In this document: one piece after another, positions 7,836 to 16,469 of the stretch
Position numbering within the stretch: position 1 is the first letter of the stretch
Layout: each line of letters opens with the position of its first letter
NCBI RefSeq assembly: GCF_051656405.1
Contig: NZ_JBOGBV010000060.1
Coordinates: 1 to 64,000 of the forward strand
Direction: 5' to 3'
Source of the DNA: Paraclostridium sp051656405
GTDB taxonomy: Bacteria; Bacillota; Clostridia; Peptostreptococcales; Peptostreptococcaceae
Length of the DNA: 64,000 bases
The notes under the pieces: model-generated
What the model was told of the DNA's origin: nothing
What the model saw: the letters and a program-made list of their open reading frames with translations, nothing else
Databases searched by the model: none
Translations under genes and position numbers: made by a program

Positions 7836-8339
7836 TTACTTATTTAGTTCAAGAAATAATTTTGCAGTAGCTAGTGTATCACTATCTGCTCTATGTGCAT
7901 TTTTATTTTCTATATTATAGTACTCACACGCAGTTTCTAATTTTTTATTTTTTCCTTTATATTCTTTGTTCTGCTTTAAAAGTTCTAGAGTACATATATG
8001 ATTATTAATAGGCTCTAGACCCATTTTATCTAAATAAAAATTCAAGAACTTTAAATCAAATTTAGCATTATGTGCAATTATTGTTTTTTCACCTACATAT
8101 TCTCTAAACTTAGGTAAAACTTCTTCTAAACTTTTTTCATTTTCTACCATTTCATTGCTTATGTTCGTTATATCACTTATAAATGTAGGAATTATTCCAT
8201 TAGGTTTTATTAATCTTGAATAATTTCTACCTATTTTATTATCTATAATCTCAGTTACACCAATCTCTATAATCTCGCAACCTTTGTATGGATCTAAACC
8301 AGTAGTTTCTAAATCTACTACAATAAATTCTTTTTTCAT
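7836..8339 (-). CDS. DnaQ-like 3'-5' exonuclease (DEDDh)
   Basis: A 167-residue protein made only of the exonuclease domain. Motif ExoI is VVDLETTGLDP (Asp9, Glu11), ExoII is AHNAKFDLKFL, and ExoIII is AHRADSDTLATAKL with the general-base His. It resembles the proofreading domain of PolC and free-standing epsilon-like nucleases. Substrate (DNA or RNA) cannot be told from sequence. It is a single gene with its own terminator. Confidence 0.87.
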   Translation of the reverse strand: MKKEFIVVDLETTGLDPYKGCEIIEIGVTEIIDNKIGRNYSRLIKPNGIIPTFISDITNISNEMVENEKSLEEVLPKFREYVGEKTIIAHNAKFDLKFLNFYLDKMGLEPINNHICTLELLKQNKEYKGKNKKLETACEYYNIENKNAHRADSDTLATAKLFLELNK

Positions 8340-8398
8340 ATAAAACCTCTCACCTTCATATAATTATATATATAATTATATCAAATTTTAGCATATAT

Positions 8399-8447
8399 TA
8401 AAAAAGAAAAAGCAATAACAAATTATGTTAATGCTTTTTCTTTTCAT
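8399..8447 (-). terminator. Terminator after the isp gene
   Basis: AAAAGAAAAAGCA pairs with TGCTTTTTCTTTT around an inner TAACA/TGTTA stem, 60 bases beyond the protease stop codon. Confidence 0.7.
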
Positions 8448-8505
8448 ATTTATAAATAATTCTTGTCCTTTTTTATATCTTAATATCAAAAATTAGTTTT
8501 ACTAT

Positions 8506-9411
8506 TTATTTAAATCCTTTTTTAGGAATTTTAGGACTTTCTAAAAATACCAATCCATTTCCTTGAACCTTTTTATCATAACTTAAGTCTAAAGTAAACT
8601 TAATAAGTTGTGCATATATTTCTGGCTCGCTTAGTTCTCTTTCAAACGCTCCATCTGAGTAGTTCTTTATAAGCGCTAGCGCTCCACTAACATGAGGGGC
8701 CGCCATACTTGTTCCATCTAAAATTGCATACGAGTTATTTTTATAAGTAGACAAAATACCTACCCCTGGTGCCATTACGTCTAGAAAATTATTGCTATTT
8801 GAAAAATATGCAGGTTTAGCATTCTCATCTACAGCTCCAACTGAAATAACTTCACTATATGAAGCTGGATAAGAGTATTCATTTGTAGATGAGTTATTAT
8901 CTCCATCATTTCCTGCTGCACAGACCACTAATATATTATTGCTTGCAGCTTTTCTTATAGCTTTATGAAGATTTTCATCATCAATATATCCACCTAATGA
9001 CATACTTATAATATCTACCTTCTTGCTTGTAGCATAATTAATAGCATTTATTATCCACTTATACTCGCCTTCTCCATCTCCATTTAGAGCCTTTAAAATC
9101 ATAAGACTACATTCAGGCGCAACACTAAGAACAATTCCAGCAACATGAGTTCCATGGCCTACATAATCATTAGCTATATCTTTATTTGAGTTATCATCTT
9201 TTGTAAAGTTTCTTGTGTGTACTATATTATTTTTTAGTGCTTTGTGCTCAACATCACAACCTGTATCTATAATAGCTACCGTAATTCCTTTTCCACGGTT
9301 TGATTTAGCCCAAAATTTATCAGCTCTAATCATTTTGACCCCATAGGAAACTATTTTGGTCTCTCTCCTAACTTCATTTACTTTATATGGAAGCAATCTC
9401 ATTTTGCTCAT
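8506..9411 (-). CDS. isp: Intracellular subtilisin-like serine protease (ISP)
   Basis: A 301-residue S8 peptidase. Catalytic residues are Asp49 (AIIDTGCDVEH), His86 (GHGTHVAG) and Ser235 (GTSMAAPHVSGAL), with oxyanion Asn168 (AAGNDGDN). There is no signal peptide. The N-terminus MRLLPYKVNE matches the LIPY propeptide of Bacillus intracellular subtilisins, a short tail that blocks the active site until it is cleaved. Length and sequence fit the ISP family well (KSY-like ALIKNYSDGAFERELSEPEIYAQL tail region). It probably degrades cytosolic protein late in growth. It is a single gene whose upstream region holds the repeat at 9480-9659. Confidence 0.9.
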   Translation of the reverse strand: MSKMRLLPYKVNEVRRETKIVSYGVKMIRADKFWAKSNRGKGITVAIIDTGCDVEHKALKNNIVHTRNFTKDDNSNKDIANDYVGHGTHVAGIVLSVAPECSLMILKALNGDGEGEYKWIINAINYATSKKVDIISMSLGGYIDDENLHKAIRKAASNNILVVCAAGNDGDNNSSTNEYSYPASYSEVISVGAVDENAKPAYFSNSNNFLDVMAPGVGILSTYKNNSYAILDGTSMAAPHVSGALALIKNYSDGAFERELSEPEIYAQLIKFTLDLSYDKKVQGNGLVFLESPKIPKKGFK

Positions 9412-9479
9412 CTAATACAACTCCTTTGATAACATTCATACTGAATTATATACAATTTAAAGTTATATTGTGATAAGCC

Positions 9480-9659
9480 TTAAGCGTAAAAAATTCGCTT
9501 CGCTTGAGCGACTACGTCTGCGAACCACTTCATGTCGCCAACAACTTCGTCTGTTGCTCAAAATCTTTTTTACTTTCAAAACATAGTTACTTGATATAAC
9601 TAATTTTAATAGGTTATCATTAGTTCTTAATAAGTGTAATTACTTTAAGCGTAAAAAAT
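9480..9659. repeat. Intergenic repeat element A
   Basis: A 180-bp element bounded by two perfect 15-bp direct repeats, TTAAGCGTAAAAAAT, at 9480-9494 and 9645-9659. The interior is richer in CG than its surroundings and contains repeated TTCG/GCGA/GACG units. It shares several blocks with the element at 37968-38174, including TTCGCTTCGCT, TTCGTCYGTTGCTCAAAA, CTTTTTT, TCAAAACAT and GATATAACTAA. It abuts the terminator of the SPFH gene. Confidence 0.75.
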
Positions 9660-9690
9660 GTCCTAAGGTTTAATTCTTAAGACATTTTTA
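9654..9690 (-). terminator. Terminator of the nfeD-SPFH operon
   Basis: AAAAATGTCTTAAG pairs with CTTAGGACATTTTTT on the minus strand; the T run merges with the right direct repeat of element A. Confidence 0.75.
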
Positions 9691-9700
9691 TTCTTTAAAT

Positions 9701-10639
9701 TTATTTTTTATCAGCTATTAATTCTTTTATAGCTCCTATGCTTCCAAGTAATCCTTGTGATTCATATGGAATGAATACTTTATTTTCACCTTTAGCCATT
9801 TCGCTTAATGCTTCTACATATTTAACAGATAACATTGCCTCATCCACATTAGCATTTTTAAGAGCTTCATATACCATTCTAACTCTATTTGCTTCTGCTT
9901 CTGCAATTTTATTGATTGCCTCTGCTTCACCTTCTGCAATTCTAATTTGAGACTCTCTCTTAGCTTCTGCATGAAGTATAGCAGTTTGCTTTTCTCCTTC
10001 TGCCTTTAATATTTGAGACTCTTTATGTCCTTGTGCCTGAGTTATAGCAGATTGTTTTGTACCTTCTGCTTGAAGTATAACTGCACGTTTTTCTCTCTCT
10101 GCTCTCATTTGTTTTTCCATGGCTTCTTTTATATCCGCTGGAAGATCTATGTTTTTAATTTCAACTCTTTCTACTCTTACTCCCCATTTATCAGTAGCTT
10201 CATCAAGTATTATTCTAAGTTTATTATTTACATCATCTCTTGAAGATAGCGTTCTATCTAGTTCCATAGTTCCTATTACATCCCTTAATGTAGTAGTTGT
10301 TAAATATCTTATAGCTTGAACTAAATTAGCTATTTCATAAGTTGCCTTAAAAGAATCTGTAATTTGATAGTACACAACCGTATCAATTGACATCGTAACG
10401 TTGTCTTTAGTTATAACAGGTTGTGGTGGAGAATCTATAACTTGAGTTCTAAGATCTATTTTTTTAACAACTCTATCTAATATAGGAATCACTAAATTTA
10501 ATCCTGATTCACCTGTTTTCCAATACTTTCCTAATCTTTCTACTATAATAACTTCTGATTGTTTTACTATTTTAATAGTAGAAAAAGCTAAAACTATAAC
10601 TAATACTATTAAAACTGTAAAGAATATTGATGCAAACAT
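9701..10639 (-). CDS. SPFH/Band-7 membrane scaffold protein (stomatin/QmcA-like)
   Basis: A 312-residue protein. Residues ~3-25 are a membrane helix; the SPFH domain covers ~25-190 (VERLGKYWKTGESGLNLVIPILDRV; DLRTQVIDSPPQPVITKDNVTMSIDTVVYY). A long Ala/Glu-rich coiled coil covers ~190-275 with repeated QAEG/KAEGEKQTAILHAEA units. Family members oligomerise into rings or rafts that organise proteases and membrane complexes. It lies 13 bases downstream of an NfeD gene, the usual stomatin-partner pairing, so the two probably act together. It differs from FloA (YqfA), which lacks this N-terminal arrangement. Confidence 0.92.
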   Translation of the reverse strand: MFASIFFTVLIVLVIVLAFSTIKIVKQSEVIIVERLGKYWKTGESGLNLVIPILDRVVKKIDLRTQVIDSPPQPVITKDNVTMSIDTVVYYQITDSFKATYEIANLVQAIRYLTTTTLRDVIGTMELDRTLSSRDDVNNKLRIILDEATDKWGVRVERVEIKNIDLPADIKEAMEKQMRAEREKRAVILQAEGTKQSAITQAQGHKESQILKAEGEKQTAILHAEAKRESQIRIAEGEAEAINKIAEAEANRVRMVYEALKNANVDEAMLSVKYVEALSEMAKGENKVFIPYESQGLLGSIGAIKELIADKK

Positions 10640-10652
10640 TTAAAACCCTCCT

Positions 10653-11078
10653 TTATGCAATTTTTACAATTAATTTTACCCCATCTATTTTTTCAACAAC
10701 TACATTGGCATCTTTAGGTATTTCTATTGAATTAACTGATGTTGCACTCCAAACTTCTCCATTTAATTTCACTAATCCAGGTTCGTCTGAGCTAATATCT
10801 TTTACTACTACACCAGTTTTTCCTATTAAAGCATCTATGGTAGATGGTTTTATTTCTTTATTTACCTCAAAGTATCTTTGAAGTACACTTCTACCAAATA
10901 TAATTCCTATCCCTGAAACAATACACATTATTACGATTTGTGCACCCCAAGAAGGTATTATAAATGATGCCAAACCTGCTATAAGGCAGCCTATGGCGAA
11001 AAATATAGATAGAAAGCTTACTGTAACAGCTTCAATTATAAGTAATACTATCCCTATTATAATCCATATTAAAAACAT
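10653..11078 (-). CDS. NfeD-family membrane protein (short form)
   Basis: A 141-residue protein with three hydrophobic segments at roughly 2-25, 26-43 and 46-65. They are followed by a soluble OB-fold domain (~80-141: ALIGKTGVVVKDISSDEPGLVKLNGEVWSA...). It lacks the ClpP-like protease half of long NfeD proteins. NfeD proteins partner with SPFH proteins, and here the SPFH gene follows directly. The start is set by AAGGAGGGAG. Confidence 0.88.
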   Translation of the reverse strand: MFLIWIIIGIVLLIIEAVTVSFLSIFFAIGCLIAGLASFIIPSWGAQIVIMCIVSGIGIIFGRSVLQRYFEVNKEIKPSTIDALIGKTGVVVKDISSDEPGLVKLNGEVWSATSVNSIEIPKDANVVVEKIDGVKLIVKIA

Positions 11079-11163
11079 TAAATCTCCCTCCTTAAGTATA
11101 CTATACCCTATTTCAATTACCTTTGTAATTATAGTATATGCTTTGTAGCCTTATTGTAACTAC

Positions 11164-12327
11164 TTAAATATTTTTTATTACCTCTTTTTCATTTTTGCTT
11201 ATATCTATGTTTTTTATCTCTTTATTTTCTTTCCCTTCTCTGATAATCTCCCCTTTAATTATTATTTCATCTTTTATACAAACTTCAATCTTTGTTCCAT
11301 TTAATAAATAATATGTTCCTATTCCACTTTTCTTATCATCTTCCCATTCCCCTATGTACCTATAACTTTCACATGTATAAGTTCCTACTCCAGATTTCTT
11401 TCCACTTTTATATTCGCCTTCATAAATTGAATTATCTTTATATATGTACAAACCTTTTTCATCAAATTGGCCATCTTTGAAATAACCTTTATAACTTTCT
11501 CCATTTCTATACTTTAATATTCCATATCCTTTTTTATATCCATATTTAAATTCACCTTCATATATATCTCCCGATTCATTAGTATATACACCTTTTCCAT
11601 GATATACATTATTTTTAAATTCACCTACATATTTACTTCCATCAGCATATGAGTAGCTTCCTTTTCCATTCAATTTGTCCTCTTTATATTCCCCTTCAAA
11701 TACTCCTCCATTATTACACACATACTTGCCTTTTCCTTCTCTTAATCCATCATTAAAAGTTCCTGAAAACTTATCTCCATTGTTATATATAATAAGTCCT
11801 TTTCCTTCTCTTTTCCCACTTCTAAACTCACCTTTATAAATATCTTTATTTACAAAGGTGTACATTCCTATCCCCTCTACAGCTCCAAATTTAAAATCAC
11901 CACTATAAACAGAGCCATCGCTATAAATATACTTTCCTATACTATGCATCAAATCTTCTTTCCATAAACCTTCATATCTATCCTTATTTGCAAAAATGCA
12001 AATTCCAAATCCACTTCTTTTTCCATCCACTAATTCCCCTTTATATGTATCTCCATTATCATATTTTAAAATTTCATATTTATCATCTTTATTGCTTATT
12101 TTGGTACTTTTAACTGAATTATCACTCTCATCAGTTTGATTTCTTTTAATGCCTCTATACCTACCTCTTAAATTATTTGTTTTTTCACTGTATCCATTGA
12201 TACTTTTTCTGTTTTTATTCTTTCTAATTTCTAAAATAAATAATAATAACTTAATTCCCATAAATGCCATTGATAAAGTAATAAATATAACAAATACCAT
12301 TTCAAAATAACTTTTTATACCTTCCAT
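11164..12327 (-). CDS. Membrane-anchored MORN-repeat protein
   Basis: A 387-residue protein. An N-terminal membrane helix (about 9-31) is followed by a basic, Asn/Ser-rich linker to ~85. Then come about eleven tandem MORN repeats of ~23 residues with the pattern G-x-Y-x-G-[ED]-[FWY]-x-x-G-x-x-x-G-x-G-x-[YF], for example DIYKGEFRSGKREGKG and SIYEGEYKSGKKSGVG. The C-terminal ~45 residues are charged. MORN arrays form long beta-meander surfaces and often bind lipid or protein. Function here unknown. It is upstream of nfeD by 85 bases on the same strand and could share its transcript. Confidence 0.85.
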   Translation of the reverse strand: MEGIKSYFEMVFVIFITLSMAFMGIKLLLFILEIRKNKNRKSINGYSEKTNNLRGRYRGIKRNQTDESDNSVKSTKISNKDDKYEILKYDNGDTYKGELVDGKRSGFGICIFANKDRYEGLWKEDLMHSIGKYIYSDGSVYSGDFKFGAVEGIGMYTFVNKDIYKGEFRSGKREGKGLIIYNNGDKFSGTFNDGLREGKGKYVCNNGGVFEGEYKEDKLNGKGSYSYADGSKYVGEFKNNVYHGKGVYTNESGDIYEGEFKYGYKKGYGILKYRNGESYKGYFKDGQFDEKGLYIYKDNSIYEGEYKSGKKSGVGTYTCESYRYIGEWEDDKKSGIGTYYLLNGTKIEVCIKDEIIIKGEIIREGKENKEIKNIDISKNEKEVIKNI

Positions 12328-12439
12328 ACATAGTCCTCCTTATATTCTTATAATATAAGTTTATATATACAAGTCCAAAAAAATGATTTTATTTATACGA
12401 CAGGAGATAATGTTTTTTGTATAAATAATTTTCTAAAGC

Positions 12440-12513
12440 GTAAAAAAGACTGCCCCAAAGTAAAATCTGTAACTAAGTATGAAACTTGCACAAATTTACT
12501 GTAAGACAGTCTG
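12440..12513 (-). terminator. Terminator of the PfoR-like gene
   Basis: On the minus strand AGACTGTCTTACAGTAAA... folds back onto ...GGGGCAGTCTTTTTTACGCTT. The T run is followed by the same ACGCTT sequence found at the ends of the intergenic repeats (solo copy on the plus strand at about 12433-12447). Confidence 0.6.
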
Positions 12514-12541
12514 TATATTCTTATTTAGTTTATGTAAAATA

Positions 12542-13555
12542 TTATCCTCTTATTTCTGCAGCTGTAACTATCTTATGATTTCTAAATACATAACTTCCTG
12601 CAAATCCTACAATAGAACTTATTACAGCACATATAGCCATACATATTAAAACTTCTTTAGCTGGGTTAAAAGCAAACATAACTGGAAGTCCAGCAGATGG
12701 TGCAGCTGTACCTGGTGCATTGTTTACAAGCCCCATAGCTGAAACTACTACTCCTCCAAGTGCCCCACTTATAAAGTTTGTTACATATATAGGTATTGGA
12801 TTTGCTGATATTATATCTGCTTGTGTTAATGGTTCAATTACAACAGATATAGTATCTCTTGTGTCTCCAAATTTTAATTTCTTAAATAATATAAAGTTTG
12901 CAAAAGATGTTGCTGATATAGGTAGTGATGCTATAGCCATAGGTACCCCTGTTAAACCTAGCATAGCTGTAAGTGCCATAGAACTTAACGGAGATGTTGA
13001 TATTAATGTGAAGAATCCTCCTATTATTAATCCCATTACTATTGGACTTGAATTTGTAGATCCTGATATTACTTCTCCTATTGTTAATAATGTACTATTT
13101 ACTACAGGTTCCAATGATACACCTATTAATCTAGTTATTGGTGCCATTACAATTACCATGACTAATAAATCAAGTCCTGGAGGAACTTTTTCTTCTAAAT
13201 ACTTAACTGCAAATGACATTAAATATCCAGCTATAAATCCTGGTAGTATTCCTAATCCTGAACAAGTTATTCCTAGTAACATTGAATATACCGGAGAAAC
13301 GCCTAATGCTAACATAACTAATGATGCTGCTACTAAACCTCCTAGTCCTCCATTTATTGATCCTAGTTCACTAAGAAATGGAATTCCAAGAGTATTTCCT
13401 AGTAATGAAAACTGTATAGCCTCCACTAAAAATGTAGCACACGCTGCACTAGCTAGTGCACCCATAGCCTTCATACCATGCGGCGCCTTGTAACTAAATA
13501 CTGAGAACGCGGTCAGTACTGCTAATAATAATACTGTTCCTTTTATAACTTCCAT
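12542..13555 (-). CDS. PfoR-like PTS IIC-family membrane protein
   Basis: A 337-residue protein with about nine hydrophobic segments and no hydrophilic IIA or IIB domain. The Gly/Ala-rich pattern and the segments SINGGLGGLVAASLVMLALGVSPVYSML and NNAPGTAAPSAGLPVMF fit the PTS_EIIC_2 family. That family includes Clostridium perfringens PfoR, once described as a regulator of perfringolysin, but it is an integral membrane transporter-like protein. No PTS partner gene is nearby, so transport activity is unproven. The opposite strand has a long open frame that is only a composition effect. Confidence 0.85.
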   Translation of the reverse strand: MEVIKGTVLLLAVLTAFSVFSYKAPHGMKAMGALASAACATFLVEAIQFSLLGNTLGIPFLSELGSINGGLGGLVAASLVMLALGVSPVYSMLLGITCSGLGILPGFIAGYLMSFAVKYLEEKVPPGLDLLVMVIVMAPITRLIGVSLEPVVNSTLLTIGEVISGSTNSSPIVMGLIIGGFFTLISTSPLSSMALTAMLGLTGVPMAIASLPISATSFANFILFKKLKFGDTRDTISVVIEPLTQADIISANPIPIYVTNFISGALGGVVVSAMGLVNNAPGTAAPSAGLPVMFAFNPAKEVLICMAICAVISSIVGFAGSYVFRNHKIVTAAEIRG

Positions 13556-13676
13556 TTTTAAAGCCCCCTCTTTTGTCCAAAAATGCTAACCTTTTCCTAT
13601 ATTATAATTCAAAACCCAATCATCTTGCAACAATTTTCAAAATATTTAAATTATATATAATATTTTTTATACACAC

Positions 13677-13716
13677 AAAAACAAACCAACTACTGCTAAA
13701 ATGCGCTTAGTAGCTG
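13677..13716 (-). terminator. Terminator overlapping the 3' end of the 338-residue exonuclease gene
   Basis: On the minus strand CCAGCTACT pairs with AGTAGTTGG, followed by TTTGTTTTT. The stem includes the last codons and the TAA stop (13707-13709). Confidence 0.65.
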
Positions 13717-14723
13717 GCTTCTAAAACTTCTTCTAAATTCAAATTTTCTTCTTCTAAATCTTGTTTAAATAATTCTAATATTTGAGTCAATTCTTGTTTA
13801 TATTGATCTTGACCTAGCTTATAATACGATAAATCTTCCATTAATTCCATCATATCTAGGTACACATTTTCTAATAGATAAAAGTATCCCCCTCTTATAT
13901 CAATAAGGTTCTTAAATGTAAATAATTTTTTGCTAACATCTTTTATATATTCTATATTGTATATGTCTAAATCAATTATAGACTTTATATATAATCTTAA
14001 AGTTTTTAAAATCTCTATAGAAATATCATCTAAATTTACATTTTCTTCATCAACATGCACTCTATGTTTATATTCTTCAAAAACAAATTCTAAATTTGTA
14101 TTAATTTCGACAAAAGGGTTTTTTATTAAATCTTTTATAATTAATAATTCTCTTATGCATTTTTTATTAGATAATGTCATGTCTAATATAAGCAAATTGT
14201 ATGCATCTGCTAAAGGATCATGCGCTTCTCCGTCAAATTCAACATTTGAATATTCAAGTAAATTCTTTAAAGATATATAATTTATACACCTAATTCCTTT
14301 ATTCAAGTATTCTTTTTTTATGTCAATAAATAAATCTTTTATATTATTAACAAACCTCGGATGGTTATTTTTTTTAGAACTTCTTCGATCTGTATTTGCA
14401 AAACATGTTAAATCTAGATTCCCAAAAGTATAAATACCTTCTATTTCCGAAAACTCACCTAACCATCTTTTAAAATCTCTCATTACTTCTTCATAAGTAG
14501 GAGCATCAGCAATTTCTTCATTGGTTATTTTAGTAAGTTCTTCTATGTGAGGATATATATCAATCTCGCTTACTGGTTTTATCAACGATTTGAAATTTGA
14601 AATGTCCTTTGTAGTCATATCGTATTTTACAGCTCCAATAGCAATAATATCAGCATTATTTATATCTCTTCCATATTTAGAATTTGACATATTCATCTCA
14701 AAATCTATATATATTTTTTTCAT
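13707..14723 (-). CDS. DEDDh exonuclease-domain protein with helical C-terminal extension
   Basis: A 338-residue protein. Residues 1-190 form an exonuclease of the RNase T / DNA polymerase III epsilon type: IYIDFEMNMS (ExoI), TFGNLDLTCF (ExoII region) and AHDPLADAYNLLIL (ExoIII with His and Asp). The C-terminal ~150 residues are predicted helical and acidic, with no known domain. Clostridial KapD/ERI-like proteins share this design. The ATG at 14723 is used because GAGAGG lies 9 bases upstream; farther in-frame starts lack a site. Substrate unknown. Confidence 0.82.
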   Translation of the reverse strand: MKKIYIDFEMNMSNSKYGRDINNADIIAIGAVKYDMTTKDISNFKSLIKPVSEIDIYPHIEELTKITNEEIADAPTYEEVMRDFKRWLGEFSEIEGIYTFGNLDLTCFANTDRRSSKKNNHPRFVNNIKDLFIDIKKEYLNKGIRCINYISLKNLLEYSNVEFDGEAHDPLADAYNLLILDMTLSNKKCIRELLIIKDLIKNPFVEINTNLEFVFEEYKHRVHVDEENVNLDDISIEILKTLRLYIKSIIDLDIYNIEYIKDVSKKLFTFKNLIDIRGGYFYLLENVYLDMMELMEDLSYYKLGQDQYKQELTQILELFKQDLEEENLNLEEVLEASY

Positions 14724-14825
14724 CCCCTTCATCCTCTCTAAAGCATAAAACCTATACATTTTACCACTTAATTAAATTTATCATAATATAATTTTATAAT
14801 ACATTTTTACTAATATCAATCTAAA

Positions 14826-14851
14826 AGAAAAAGGATGTACTAAGTACACCC
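14826..14851 (-). terminator. Terminator of the ttcA-like gene
   Basis: GGGTGTACT/AGTACATCC hairpin followed by TTTTTCTTTT on the minus strand, starting at the stop codon. Confidence 0.75.
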
Positions 14852-15711
14852 TACTCAAATCTTTCTAGGAAAGAATGTTTTTCTCCATCCTGTTGCCATC
14901 CTAAAACTGAATCAATATTTACATTTTCTGCAGCTTTAAAAATAGATTTTTCTACATCTTTGAAGTTATCGCCTAAGTTTTTAATAAGATCTTTTATTTC
15001 ATATCTCTTATTACCTGTCTTTTTAGCCGCTACCATACAAGCACAGTTTAAAGGCCATATACCACTATTTTGTATAAATCTAACTATATGCTCTTCTCTT
15101 ATATAATATAGGGGTCTTATTATTTCAATTCCATCAAAGTTTGTAGATTTTAACTTTGGAAGCATTGTTTTAAAGTTACCTGCGCATAATAAATTAAGCA
15201 TTGTCGTTTCTATTACATCATCATAGTGATGTCCTAAAGCTAACTTATTACATCCTAACTCTTCTGCTTTAGAATATAATGCTCCTCTTCTCATTCTTGC
15301 ACACATATAACAAGGATAATCTTTTGCTATTTCATCTGCTATTTCAAATATTTTCGAATCAAATAAATGTATAGGTATATCTAAGTATTCACAGTTATCT
15401 ACTAATAATTGTCTTATATCTTTATGATATCCAGGGTCCATAGCTATAAATTCAACGTCAAAGTTTACTTGACTATGTCTTTTTAACTCTTGGAACATCT
15501 TTGCCATAAGCAAACTATCTTTTCCTCCAGATATAGCTACTGCTATCTTGTCGCCTTCTTCAACTAAATTATATGCTCTTATAGCCTTTATAAACTTAGA
15601 CCATAAGTTTTTTCGATATTTTTTTACAATACTTCTTTCGATATCTTTAATTGGCTGTCTTTCATCAAAAGGAACTATAATTTCACAGCCTTTTCCTGCT
15701 AATTCGCTCAT
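14851..15711 (-). CDS. ttcA: TtcA-family tRNA-thiolation ATP pyrophosphatase
   Basis: A 286-residue protein with the PP-loop SGGKDS at 61-66. A CxxC pair is at Cys134/Cys137 (CYMCARMRRG), and Cys223/Cys225 (NCACM) follow later. This matches TtcA, which uses a [4Fe-4S] cluster held by three cysteines to thiolate cytidine 32 of tRNA; some Firmicute homologues act on other positions. LALGHHYDDVIETTMLNLL is the conserved PP-ATPase helix. It is too short for TilS and lacks the TilS C-terminal domain. The start has a GAGGTG site. Precise substrate is not fixed by sequence. Confidence 0.85.
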   Translation of the reverse strand: MSELAGKGCEIIVPFDERQPIKDIERSIVKKYRKNLWSKFIKAIRAYNLVEEGDKIAVAISGGKDSLLMAKMFQELKRHSQVNFDVEFIAMDPGYHKDIRQLLVDNCEYLDIPIHLFDSKIFEIADEIAKDYPCYMCARMRRGALYSKAEELGCNKLALGHHYDDVIETTMLNLLCAGNFKTMLPKLKSTNFDGIEIIRPLYYIREEHIVRFIQNSGIWPLNCACMVAAKKTGNKRYEIKDLIKNLGDNFKDVEKSIFKAAENVNIDSVLGWQQDGEKHSFLERFE

Positions 15712-15985
15712 TCAATCACCTCATCTTTTTGTGAACATGCAACTTATTTTATCATAAAGGCCAATATTAGTTCAAGATATTCCTACCTTATATCTAATTA
15801 TTTCCCAGAAAATCATTTACTTTTATTATTATCTTCAAATTTCTACTTATTATATATGTTTTTTAATTTATAAATTTTGTGTAACTTTTTAGCTACATAT
15901 GAATATTATGCTATTAGATGCAGTTAATTTAACTGTTATTTAGATATAATTTTCAAAATACATCATTTGAACTGGAGGAATTTTG

Positions 15986-16189
15986 GTGAATACTAGAAAT
16001 GTTAATAAAAATTGTGGCGATGCATTAGCTAGACCATATGTAAATGACCAAGTATTTGGCAAAATGTATAATTTGTCAAAAGCACTTCAATATGGAACTA
16101 TATTTCCTGAATTAAATTTATGGGAATCTGCTATGTACAATAAAGATTTATATAGATATATGAAAAAAATCAATGGAGGTAAAAGATAA
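15986..16189 (+). CDS. cotJA: Spore coat associated protein CotJA
   Basis: A 67-residue protein. ARPYVNDQVFGKMYNLSKALQYGTIFPELN is the CotJA signature, centred on the GT-FPEL box. In Bacillus it is part of the inner coat and depends on CotJC. GTG at 15986 is preferred, since GGAGG lies 7 bases upstream; a TTG one codon earlier is also possible. The TAA stop overlaps the ATG of cotJB (TAATG), so translation is coupled. The 270-base region upstream has no clear sigma-A promoter, consistent with sporulation sigma-factor control. Confidence 0.9.
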   Translation: MNTRNVNKNCGDALARPYVNDQVFGKMYNLSKALQYGTIFPELNLWESAMYNKDLYRYMKKINGGKR

Positions 16190-16452
16190 TGGCTACACGT
16201 GCTGATATGTTAACAGATATAGAAGAACTTTGTTTTGCATGTTTAGATATGAACTTATACCTAGACAATCATACAGAAGATGAGAAAGCAATAGCAACTT
16301 ATAATAAACTATGTTCAGAGCTTGCTAAAGCTAGAATTAACTATGAGAAAAAATATGGACCATTAAATAACTTTGGATACTCTCCAAGCAAAAGTCCCTT
16401 TCAATGGGTAGAAGGTCCATGGCCTTGGGAAAATAAATTTTATGAAATGTAA
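16189..16452 (+). CDS. cotJB: Spore coat protein CotJB
   Basis: An 87-residue protein with the CotJB pattern: MLTDIEELCFACLDMNLYLDNH in the first helix, a middle helix, and the conserved C-terminal FQWVEGPWPWE motif. It overlaps cotJA by one base and is followed by cotJC after 17 bases. In the Bacillus cotJ operon all three products enter the coat; clostridial orthologues are abundant spore proteins. Confidence 0.93.
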   Translation: MATRADMLTDIEELCFACLDMNLYLDNHTEDEKAIATYNKLCSELAKARINYEKKYGPLNNFGYSPSKSPFQWVEGPWPWENKFYEM

Positions 16453-16469
16453 ATAGGGGGATAATTTTT

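Noticed and set aside
11096..11143. Long inverted repeat before nfeD (TATACTATA ... TATAGTATA)
   Set aside because: It is A/T-only, lacks a T run, and may simply reflect overlapping -10-like sequences; not enough to call a terminator or operator.
12720..13493. 257-codon open frame opposite the PfoR-like gene
   Set aside because: It mirrors the hydrophobic coding strand, has no ribosome-binding site and no recognisable domain. The gene on the minus strand explains the sequence.
15870..15985. Sigma-E or sigma-K promoter before cotJA
   Set aside because: CATATGAATA and CATCATTT resemble sporulation -10 boxes, but neither has a convincing -35 at proper spacing. A sporulation promoter is expected but cannot be placed.
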